This document shows, piece after piece, positions 44,901 through 54,863 of a stretch of 64,000 nt of DNA (the first letter of the stretch is position 1; each line of letters starts with the position of its first letter). The position numbers and the translations under genes were made by a program. Origin of the DNA: Ambrosia x helenae (Eukaryota; Streptophyta; Magnoliopsida; Asterales; Asteraceae); NCBI GenBank assembly GCA_030844895.1, contig CM061223.1, forward strand, positions 31,672,561-31,736,560. Reading direction: 5' to 3'. The notes under the pieces were generated by a model. The model worked only from the letters and a program-made list of their open reading frames with translations, had not been told where the DNA came from and did not search any database.

Positions 44901-46567
44901 CGATCTTCACTGATCATAAAAGTTTGCAGCACATCTTTGACCAGAAGGAATTGAACATGCGACAACGGCGATGGGTCGAATTATTGAACGATTACGATTG
45001 TGAGATAAAGTACCATCCCGGGAAGGCAAACGTCGTAGCCGACGCCTTGAGTCGCAAGGAACGGGTTAAGCCACTACGTGTCCGAGCTTTGGGTCTAACC
45101 ATCCACACGAACCTGACTGACCGGATTCGTGAAGCTCAAACTAACGCTCTTAAACCCGAGAATGTCAAAGGTGAAAGATTGCGGAAGATGGTTGATTCAC
45201 TGGAGTCAAAAGCGGATCAAGCTCTGTATTTCATGAATAGAATTTGGGTACCAGTGTACGGTGGATTGCGTGAACTGGTATTAGCCGAAGCCCACAGTTC
45301 GCGATATTCGGTTCACCCTGGAGCAGACAAGATGTTCCATGATTTGAAGGAATTTTACTGGTGGCCAAATTTCAAGAGAGATATAGCGGCGTATGTTGCG
45401 CGATGTTTGACTTGCGCGAAGGTCAAGGCCGAGCATCAGAGACCATCCGGTTTGCTCCAGCAACCGGAAATACCGGAATGGAAATGGGAAAGGATCACTA
45501 TGGACTTCATTACCAAATTGCCCAGGACAACAAGCGGCCATGATATGATCTGGGTAATCGTTGATCGATTGACAAAATCTGCACACTTCCTCCCCATTCG
45601 CGAAACGGATAAGTTGGAGAAACTAACCCGTTTGTATATTAAGGAAGTTGTGTCAAAACACGGTGTACCTATTTCTATCATCTCCGATCGAGATAGTCGT
45701 TTCACCTCAAGATTTTGGGAAAGTTTGAATGAAGCCCTCGGTACTCGCCTTTACATGAGTACCGCATATCATCCACAAACCGATGGTCAGAGTGAACGGA
45801 CCATCCAGACCCTGGAGGATATGCTACGGGCATGCGCAATCGATTTCAGCGGAAATTGGGATACTCACTTGCCACTGGTAGAGTTTTCGTATAACAACAG
45901 CTACCACACGAGCATTCAAGCTGCACCCTTTGAAGCTCTATATGGACGCAAGTGCAGATCGCCTCTATGTTGGGCCGAAGTTGGCGAAAAGCAACTTACC
46001 GGGCCCGAAATTGTTCAAGAAACGACGGATAAGGTCTTTCTGATTAGAGAACGTCTCAAAGCGGCACGTGACCGACAGAAAAGCTACGCAGACATGAGGA
46101 GGAAGCCTTTGGAATTTCAAGTCGGAGACAGGGTCCTACTAAAAGTGTCACCTTGGAAAGGTGTCGCGCGCTTCGGGAAGCGCGGAAAACTAAACCCACG
46201 ATATGTTGGACCATTCGAAATCCTGTCCAGAGTAGGCCCCGTAGCATACAAGCTCAAGTTACCACAAGAACTTAACGGTGTACACGACACGTTCCACGTG
46301 TCGAACTTGAAAAAGTGCTTATCCGACGAAACCCTCATCATCCCCACAGACGAAATTCACATTGACGACAAGTTACACTTCGTCGAAGAGCCAATCGAAG
46401 TAACCGATTGGAAGGTCCAAAAGCTAAGACGCAGTAAGATCAGATTGGTCAAAGTGCGTTGGAATGCCAAGCGTGGACCGGAGTTCACGTGGGAAAGGCT
46501 GGACCGGATGAAGCAAAAGTATCCCGCCCTATTCGAGAAGACCCCTATACCGGAGAACTCAAAGTGA
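41980..46567 (+). CDS. Chromovirus gag-pol polyprotein with one intron
   Basis: Exon 1 is 41980-42154 and exon 2 is 42234-46567, giving 1,502 residues. Motifs in order: gag core (FLDCKPLNFSGTEGSVGLVK, LTWWNNQVQTLG), two zinc knuckles (CGKCRRSGHKTEDC, CFSCGSLDHWKRDC), aspartic protease (LFDTGADFSFVS, Asp codon at 43277), RT (KIDLRSGYHQLRI, FIDDILIYS near 44278), RNase H (YCDASHQGLGCVL, TDHKSLQHIF), integrase zinc block (near 45290-45440), D-D-E (TMDFITKLP, SDRDSRFTS, DGQSERTIQTLED), GPF/Y (RYVGPFEIL), and a C-terminal chromodomain-like segment (KVRWNAKRGPEFTWE). Chromodomains steer insertion to marked chromatin. Without splicing, translation from 41980 ends at 42267. Confidence 0.93.
42155..42233 (+). 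other. Spliceosomal intron in gag (79 bp)
   Basis: The donor is CTG|GTAAGA and the acceptor TTTATTATTGCAG|AAACGG, with a branch-like CTAAT 18 nt before the acceptor. Removing it leaves 58 codons plus one base in exon 1 and brings exon 2 into the frame of the whole gag-pol (42236 is in phase with the downstream ORF). The region just after it encodes the conserved start of the gag core. Size, borders and exact phase all support splicing; an RNA read across the junction would prove it. Confidence 0.82.
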
Positions 46568-46588
46568 ATTCCGGGACGGAATTCTCTT

Positions 46589-46601
46589 AACGGGGGGAGA
46601 A
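46589..46601 (+). other. Polypurine tract of the chromovirus
   Basis: AACGGGGGGAGAA directly before TGTAACAACC of the 3' LTR. Confidence 0.92.
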
Positions 46602-49600
46602 TGTAACAACCGGCAAAATTAAGGTAATTCCGTACTAATTAATTAAACGCGATTAACGTAATTAACCGTAATCATGTGCTGAGTATTTAATTGAGGCCTT
46701 AGAAAGATAGGAATTCCCAAATAATGCATAGGAATGCATAAGTTTAATAGCAAAGCATGATAGGATCATGCGCAGGCAAAACTATCCGGTATGGACACTG
46801 GCGATTACCCGGTAAAACTTAAATAAGCGAAACGAACACCGGACACCCGGAATATAAAATAAATAATATTTTCACAAATATTATAAGTTTTGGAAACCCA
46901 AAGCCATACGTGAAAGCTTATTGCACAAATCTCCCGGTAACGAATAAAGTGCGCGTACCGCACCCGATACGCGCGTAACACGTAAATTCACCCGACAAAA
47001 ACCGAAATAAATTATCAGTAATTTAACTGGGCAAAATTTTATGAATATTAACGGTATTTTAATATTGAGGTAAACCGCGGTTAAAATTCGAGAAATACCC
47101 GGGCGGTACCCGAAAGGAACTAACTTAAACATAATATGGAGAGATAATTAGCAAGGTGGACCCCACCAAACACCCCATAGGGGCCGGCCAAAAGGGCCAC
47201 TTAGGTGTAGTTCACTTGAGTTTTTATTAAATATCTTCCATATCATTTGCAATGATAAGCTTGCATGTAAAAGGATTGGATAAAAAGATTAACCCAATCA
47301 TTCTTCCTCTCTCTCTCTTAAACTCGGCCAAACACCCCCTTATAATATCATTAGAGATTTTTTTTTATCTTCATAATCCTTCCATAATCTTCCAATATCC
47401 AAGGCAAGATACTTACAATCTTTGCAAGATTTGGAAGAACACTATAAGCACACTTGAAGAGCATTTGAAGAAAATCACAAAAACTCTTCTTCCTTTTCTT
47501 CTTGTGGCCGTGAACTTCCACCACCCCACCAACACCTCTCTTTCAATTTTTACAACTTCAAATCATCTCTAGTTCATTCTAAATCAAACCCCTTCTTGTG
47601 TGTTCAAAAGCTTGGAGCATAACCCACTTGGAAGAACACATTAAACCTCACCCAAAATCCAAGATTGTGTCTTCCCTAGCCTTGAGCTAGTAGTAAGTCT
47701 TGCATTGTTTTATTATTTAAAATGTCATATTTTTGTGCTATGAAAGCAAGTTGTACAATGTGGGTAATAAAAATGAGTTTTATAAAAGTAATGGGTTTTA
47801 TTAAAAATGAAAATGGAAGAATGATAATATGAAGAAATCTTAGATTATTAATAATAAAAGTGGTATATTGAAGAAAAATATAATAATAAGAACATGTTTG
47901 CAAGTTGGAAGATGAGAAGAACTAGATTTTGGAAAAGGACTTGAATATGTTGAAAAGTGGATTTAATCATCATAAGATGACTAGCTAATGTCAAAAAGTT
48001 GTTAAAAAGAATTATAAAATCATAGATGAAAAAGTTTCATCTTCAAAGTCCACTCACTTGGATGAGGGAAAACTTGATGTTTTGGATTAAAATATGGAAT
48101 AAGCATATTATTGACATCTAGGATGGATTAGAAGACCATTCAAAGTAAAAAGAAGTGAAAACAACTAAACATGATGAAAATGGTTCTTCAAAGTCCACTA
48201 AAGTGGAAGAAAAATATTAACTTTGAAAGATTGAGTGAAAAATGCTACAAGTATAAGTTAAAGGATTAATATGACAACTTTGGAAGTCGAGGGACCAAAA
48301 TAAATATTTTAGAAAACTATTGGACCAAAAACACAAAAATGGGAAAATTTGTGTCAAAAGTGTAAGTAATAATTTACAAGGTAAATTTGGTAAATAATAG
48401 TAGCATACTTGGGTATTTTAAGTAAAAAGTATATTTTTATAAAATGGACGTTTTATAAAAATAAATGGAGTAACGCGAGTATTTTATAAAGTAAGATTGT
48501 ATAAAATAAATACTTGGGAAGACTTGTACAAAAATAAGATACTTTTATATAAATGCGAATATAAAAGTATCGGAAACATTTTTGGGTAACAAGTTGGACA
48601 AGTTGGGCTAAAACGTACATAATATATTTTTCCGAGAAATAAACGTTCGGAATCGGAAGTTGGAACAATACTTCCATGAGAACGCGCAACGGAAATAAAT
48701 ATGAAAAACGCTAACTAACTTAGTTACACGAACCAACGTAAACGGACTTATGAGGAAAAGACCATTACGTCAAGATAAAAATGTACATATATATTTTATG
48801 GAAATAAAATATATATAACAAGGGTGAAACGTGCGTAACACTTTCCTAAGTGTAGTAACAATATTCGTGGGAAAGGAGAAACATAACGTAACAAATTAAA
48901 AGCGCTAAAACGACACGTGAACTTAACAAGTAGTATCCACGCGATGATATATGTACATATACTCGTTTCCGACGAAATTCTAATATATCTATTTAAATGG
49001 GAAAATAGATATGCGAGAAGGGAAAACCGAGACGAGTAGGTGAAATATATCTATGAACGTGTGAATACCGACAAGATCCTAGTACATTTATTTAAATGGG
49101 AAAATAAATGTACGGTGTGGTAAGTCTAGTCAGGCGTTAAGATTATGTTACCAAACGACAAAGACTTAGCATATTTATTTAAATGGGAAAATAAATATGT
49201 GGCAAAGTAAGTCGGGTCGGTTAATAAGAAAACACATTATATCGAGCGAAACGATCCTAAGTATAATTATTTAAATGGGAAAATAATTATGCGTCGGAAA
49301 GAATCGTGTCGAGTATAATATTGTACAAGTCATAAAGGATATTAATAAGAATAATATATGACTTGTAAGGAAAGGGTAATCCATCGCCATTGAACCTAGG
49401 ATACGAAACTATTAAACGGGAATTGGGATAAAGACGTGGTCGGGAAGTTGGGTGTACAACTTGCCAAGGCACATACACCATAGGTGTAAGTGACTTATAC
49501 GCCTAGAACCTTTGTAGGTACGGGATCACAAACTTTACTATTTTCTTTGAGCCGAGCACAGTTACAGGTGAGTCTCACGGCCCCATTTCTAAACTATTTA

Positions 49601-50322
49601 ACGTTTTTACGGGGGAAAGATATGTTGGGATTGTATGACGGGTTGGATACTTGAGTAAAGATCGCCACTCGGGGTTGAGACCTCCCCACTATAATCATTT
49701 ATTCAGGAATGAGAAACCAAAGGGATATTTGGATAGTACTATTGGTGCCTGACAAGGCCCACCCCTAATCGATAGCGTCGATTATGCATCGGCGTATGCC
49801 TGGGGTGCACTTATTCTGAAATAAAGTCGTAGGAATACCGAGTAACGACTTTGGGCGGGGGCATTATTGATTGTCTTGGTTTGGTTATAGGCTCAAGTAA
49901 ATTGTAGGACTTTGCAACTCCTATAAATGTCATAACAAGGATATTCCCACTTTATAAAGACTTATTAAATTAAAACCTGTGAACTCACCAATATTTATAT
50001 ATTGACGATTTTCAAACATATCTTTCAGGTAATTGAATGATGGAAGTTAGCATGGCGAGCAGGGTCGGGGATGTCTCCAAGTTGGGCGTTGGGAATGTCG
50101 TAAAAAGGGTCACCTCTCTTTATTCCATGGACTTAGGGATAAAGGGAGTAGCCTCGTTATCAATTTCAAAAACAATTTATAATTATGTATGAATAATTTG
50201 ACATGATTATTAGCATTGAATAAATGCCCGTTTTTCTAATTACTATTGTGCTTTGCATTAATCTTGGCTTAATACTTTTGAACCGTCACGCCACGTGTTT
50301 CCGCCTTAGATGTGGTGTGACA
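46602..50322 (+). repeat. 3' LTR of the chromovirus, 3721 bp
   Basis: Nearly identical to 36111-39830. Differences I found lie at the counterparts of about 36386, 36871, 37458, 38064 (1-bp insertion in the loop of one hairpin), 38639 and 39820. The hairpin array lies at about 48432-49367. The target duplication ACAAA follows. Confidence 0.97.
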
Positions 50323-50327
50323 ACAAA

Positions 50328-51170
50328 CACCTTGAGTGAGAGAGAAACACCCCAAAATCACCCAAAACCCTTAGAAATCTTCATACAACCTTCCACCATG
50401 TCTTGTACACAAACCCAACCTTGTGAGCTTGTTGTATCAACCATGCTAGGCTAGATTTCTATTGGTGTTGTTAGGGTGAGGATGGACACTTGGTATGAAT
50501 TAATATAGTTTATCTTTGTTTTAAAGTGGTGTTTTGTGTTCTTAACAATTCTTACTATTCTAAACTTTGTTTAATGGTCTAATTAACAAATCACTTAGTC
50601 TTTGGTCTTGTGAGTGTCTTGAAAGGAAATGGGAAGGACTCATGAGTGTACCCATGGTGTGTAAAAACCCATGCACTTGTGAGCTAACCTAGACCCATGA
50701 GTAGTGATTAGTCCATTTGTGGGTAGAAATACACACACTTTGAGACTTAATCCTCTACTATCAAGACCTCATTTAGGGTCGGTACGGTCTTTATACTTGG
50801 TCCTAATGATAAGTCAATCCTTAATCTTACGCCTTGGTTTCATGGTCTTTGTGAAGCTTCGATGTGGGTTAAGGGTTGACGAACTCGTGTTGAAATAAAC
50901 CGGTCTTTATTTTATTTCATCATTTTACTGCCGCACAGTTAATGATAGACCAATCACTTTTTGATAAGTTAATTAAACAAAGTATGGGATGCACGTGTGC
51001 TGGTTAGTCACAACTCCTCTATGATATTAAGTGGTAACTTGCTCGGTCATGCTCCGGCCACCGACAAGTTATTCATAAAATTCTAGAGTAGTTTGATATC
51101 TATATAGCAACACAGGGAGGCGGGTAATTCGGGGTTGAGTCGACATAGTCTTGTGTCACTCTATTTTCAG
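50328..51170 (+). repeat. 1.59-kb tandem unit 2, right part
   Basis: Continues unit 2 after the chromovirus. Its blocks line up with unit 1 from 34660 onward, for example GTGTACCCATGGTGTGTAA, CGGTCTTTATACTTGGTCCT and GGATGCACGTGT. It ends near AATTCGGGGTTGAG, as unit 1 does (about 35410-35430). About 90 bp follow before the broken pol begins. Confidence 0.65.
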
Positions 51171-51261
51171 TGTTGAGAGGTGAGCTTACCTGGTCGGGAG
51201 ACCCTCACAATAACATTAAGAACACAGTCGTTTGTACAGCTTTGTAAAAACAGTCACCTCT

Positions 51262-52856
51262 AGAAAATGGGTCGAATTGTTAAGCGACTACGACTGCGAA
51301 ATTCGCTATCATCCTGGTAAAGCGAATGTAGTAGCCGATGCTCTTAGTCGAAATGGTCATGCAGTTCTATGCAACATGCGAGAAATCGACTGTCTTCGTT
51401 GCTTCCAATTCAAAAATGATCTCTTCAATCGTATTCGAGACGCTCAACATACGTAGGTCAATGAAAATACTCTATATGAAGAAATGTCTTGTGGTTCCGA
51501 GTTACACTTGGAATCCAAGGCAAATGGGATTCTTTATTATCTTGATCGTATTTGGATTCCAAATCGTGATGACCTTCGTGCTCTTGTAATGAATGAAGCA
51601 CACAAATCCCGATACTCCATTCATCCCGGTGCGGATAAAATGTATCAAGATCTCCGTGGCAATTATTGGTGGCCGGTATGAAAAAGGACATTGCTCTCTT
51701 TGTGTCCAAATGTCTCACTTGTTCCCAAGTAAAAGCCGAGCACCAACGTCCATCGGGTTTGCTCGAACAACCCGAAGTACCCATGTGGAAATTGGAAAGC
51801 ATTGCTATGAATTTCATTACTAAGCTCCCCCGAACATCATCCGGTCATGATAACATATGGGTGATCATTGATCGATTAACCAAGTCAGCTCACTTCCTTC
51901 CCATTTGTGAAGATTGCAAAGTTGAAAAGCTAGCCCATATATACACCAAGGAAATCATTTGTCGTCATGGTATTCCTCTTGACATCATCTCAGATCGTGA
52001 TGGTTGATTTACCTCCCATCTTTGGGAAACATTTCAGGCTGCCATGGGAACTCAACTTAATCTTAGCACAGCTTTTCATCCTCAATCCGATGGTCAAACC
52101 GAACGTACAATTCAGACTCTTGAAGATATGCTTAGATCTTGTGTAATCGATTTCGTTGGAAATTGGGATGCACGTCTACCATTGATCGAGTTCTCATACA
52201 AAAATAGTTACCATACCAGCATCCAAATGGCTCCTTTCGAAGCTCTCTATTGCCGAAAGTGTCGTTCTCCTATATGTTGGCACGAGATTGGTGAAGCACA
52301 AATCAGTGGTCCTTAAATCATCCAGGAAACGACCAACAAAATCATACAGATCCGTGATAATCTTTTAGCTGCTCGAAGCCGACAGAAAAGCTATGCTGAC
52401 AAACGGCGAAAGCTCTTTGAATTTAATATCGGTGATCAAGTACTCCTCAAGGTATCTCCTTGGAAAGGGGTAGTTAGATTTAGAAAGAAAGGAAAGTTAG
52501 CTCCACGGTATGTTGGACCATTCAAGATCATTGAGCGAATTGGGAAAGTAGCTTACAAGCTCGAGTTACCCCAAGAACTCAATAATGTTCATCCCACCTT
52601 TCATGTTTCAAATTTGAAGAAGTGCTTAGCCGAAGGGAACATACACATTCCTCTTGATGATGTACGAATTGACGAGACTATGCATTCCGTCGAAAAACCA
52701 GTGGAAATAACGGATTGTGAAGTCAAACGACTCAAACGAAAACGTATTCCGCTAGTTAAAGTTCGTTGGGAATCGAAGAATGGACCCGAATTCATTTGGG
52801 AACATGAAGAGAAAATGAAGAAAAAGTACCCACATCTTTTCAGTCAGGCCACTTGA
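51262..52856 (+). pseudogene. Broken gypsy pol: RNase H end, integrase, chromodomain
   Basis: The 3' third of a Tekay-like pol. It has WVELLSDYDCEIRYHPGKAN and ADALSR (RNase H end), the integrase zinc block around LFVSKCLTCSQVKAEH, the DDE core (FITKLPRTSSGHDN, ISDRDG then a stop, DGQTERTIQTLEDM), RYVGPFKII, and a chromodomain-like end (KVRWESKNGPEFIWE). Frames change near 51456 and 51670, with stops near 52005 and 52315. The protein is related to that of the intact chromovirus but clearly distinct. The 5' two thirds are missing; tandem unit 2 lies where they should be. Confidence 0.9.
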
Positions 52857-52880
52857 ATAAATTTCGAGACGAAATTTCCT

Positions 52881-52894
52881 AAAGTAGGGGAGAC
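52881..52894 (+). other. Polypurine tract of the broken gypsy element
   Basis: AAAGTAGGGGAGAC before TGTAACATTTG. Confidence 0.75.
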
Positions 52895-53254
52895 TGTAAC
52901 ATTTGTACTTTTCGTATTTTCTGTTCTAGTCCTTCTTTTCTTGTATCTTTCCATTTTGTACCCTTGTAATCCCGAGCTTATGATCAATGGAAAAGTATTT
53001 TATCAATTGCATTTAATCTTAATCTATTTCATTTATTCTATAAATTCTATGTGACGCAAACTTTATGTAACATCACGTGATTTTTAATTTTCTTGTATTT
53101 TAAATTGCATACTTAACAAATTTCAAGTTCGCCTTTATTCGCTTCGTTTATGTTACTCCTACCAATTCTTGACGAGTCGTCAATATAATTTATCCTAATC
53201 AATTTAGAAACTTATTTACTTAAGATCTTAATATATATTTATTTTCAATAAAAC

Positions 53255-53262
<8 letters not shown>

Positions 53263-53284
<22 letters not shown>
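53263..53284. repeat. AT dinucleotide run
   Basis: An ATATAT tract inside the LTR. Similar short runs are at 20503-20516 and 33583-33602. Confidence 0.8.
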
Positions 53285-53285
<1 letters not shown>

Positions 53286-53561
53286 CTTCTATAATAATAC
53301 TTTAAGTAAAAAAATGTGGAAAGTGGTGTTGGCAATAACTCCAAACAACAAACAACAATAACTCTAATACATGATTTTCGTTATTTTTTTTACTTTTTAT
53401 TTCCTTTTCGTCGATGTCAACACTAACTTAATAAAATATCACCATTTGATATTAATTAGATTAACCCCACCTTTTTTTTTTTTTTTTTGGAAGGCTAATT
53501 TCATTAAGACACCACCCGGACGATAATCTCTAAGACAGAGACTACCGAAAACCGGAAAAAA

Positions 53562-54287
53562 TTACATCACAGAAAAAGAAAAATTACACCAATTTCTCCA
53601 TTCTACCGAACCCTCTTTGTGCCTATGTTTAAACCAAAGATAAGCCAGTGACTTCACATCCGCAAACAGGTGAGCAATACTAGAATCCACTCCGTTAAAA
53701 ATCTTGTCGTTCCTAGCCTTCCAAAGACGCCAGCACGTTATAATCGCAATGCCGTACACAATATCCTTCTTTTTCGGGCTGTATGGCAAACCATCCATAA
53801 TGTGGAGCACATCAGAAATAGAAAAAACGAAGAACCTCGGCATATTACACCAAGAAGCGATCACATCCCACAGAGCTCCCGCCACCCTACAACCCGAGAA
53901 AAGATGGTCCACCGTCTCGTCATAATCGCCACACAGGTCGCATAAAGCGGAATCAACAAAAACATTCCGATGAATAAGAGCATCTTTAGTTGGAATCAGG
54001 TTCAAAGTAGCCCTCCACATAAAAATATTGCACTTACGCGGAATCCACTTGCACCATTGAAACACCAAGCTGTTACTCGGTTGAGAGTTACTTTCCAGCC
54101 ATTTACGCGCATCCTTAACCGAGTACTCATCACCATCGCCTAGATTCCAAGCCCAACGATCTTGCTGATACGTTAAAGTTACACTAGCGAGTAAGCGATG
54201 ACACCGAATGAGTTCTTCAGTTTCCGCATCAGTGCCGGGGTATTTTTTTCCAGTTCCAGCAAATAACCGATGACCCATTCCGACCAC
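53562..54287 (-). pseudogene. LINE ORF2 C-terminal zf-RVT domain
   Basis: A 241-codon open piece with the plant LINE zinc domain: WKWIPRKCNIFMWRATLNLI-type start, then CDLCGDYDETVDHLFSGC, and a C-terminal WRLWKARNDKIFNG. This domain follows RT in plant L1 elements and probably helps bind the RNA. The stretch between this and the upstream piece (54288-54431) is out of frame. Confidence 0.85.
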
Positions 54288-54431
54288 TCAGACGATCAGC
54301 GACACTGCAGCGTTTATTTTGATCCAATCAGAACAAACAAGGGAACATATTCTTCAAAGGTTCTATAGTAAGCCAGGGATCGATCCAAAACTTAAGAGTC
54401 GAGCCGTCGCCCACCACCCCTCTAAACAGAT

Positions 54432-54863
54432 TCATAAAAGCGCTACGTCCACCTTAAGACTATAACCAGCCCTAACCAACCTGGACCATGCCCCCGCGAA
54501 ATGATTATTGCAAAGAATCGTTTCCCATCTTCTAGGAGAATCGTGTATGGCATCCACCACTTTTCTCCATAAAGCGTCATTAGAAACTCGGTTTCTCCAT
54601 AACCATTTCATCATAAGCGCAAGATTAGTGTCTACCATCCTCGAAAGACCCAACCCTCCATCTTTAATGCTCCGCGTAATTTTATCGCAGGCCACCCAGT
54701 GTATTTTATTCTTGTCGTCACAACCACCCCACAAAAACCTTTTGATGATCACCTCCATTTTGTTAGTCACCGCCGCCGGGGCTTTATATAACGAAAAGTA
54801 ATACGAAGGTAGACTTTCCAAAACTGTCTTAATAAGCGTCACTCTTCCAGCCATTGAAACCAC
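54432..54863 (-). pseudogene. LINE ORF2, region after reverse transcriptase
   Basis: A 143-codon piece with the typical block SMAGRVTLIKTVLESLPSYY, then NKMEVIIKRFLWGG, DKNKIHWVACDKI and DGGLGLSRMVDTNLALMMKW. The same frame runs a little further upstream (IIDIFKKRSSSWKAS), to a stop near 54920. The RT core itself is missing because of 5' truncation. Confidence 0.85.

Larger units (their letters stand above)
36111..50322 (+). mobile_element. Young, complete Ty3/gypsy chromovirus (Tekay/Del type)
   Basis: A 14.2-kb element with 5' LTR 36111-39830, primer site, extra ORF, gag-pol with a chromodomain, polypurine tract and 3' LTR 46602-50322. A perfect ACAAA duplication flanks it (36106-36110, 50323-50327). 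The LTRs are 3720 and 3721 bp and I find only five substitutions and one 1-bp insertion between them by eye, so it inserted very recently. All catalytic motifs are present and gag-pol has no stop once the gag intron is removed. It looks autonomous. It lies inside tandem unit 2. Confidence 0.96.
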
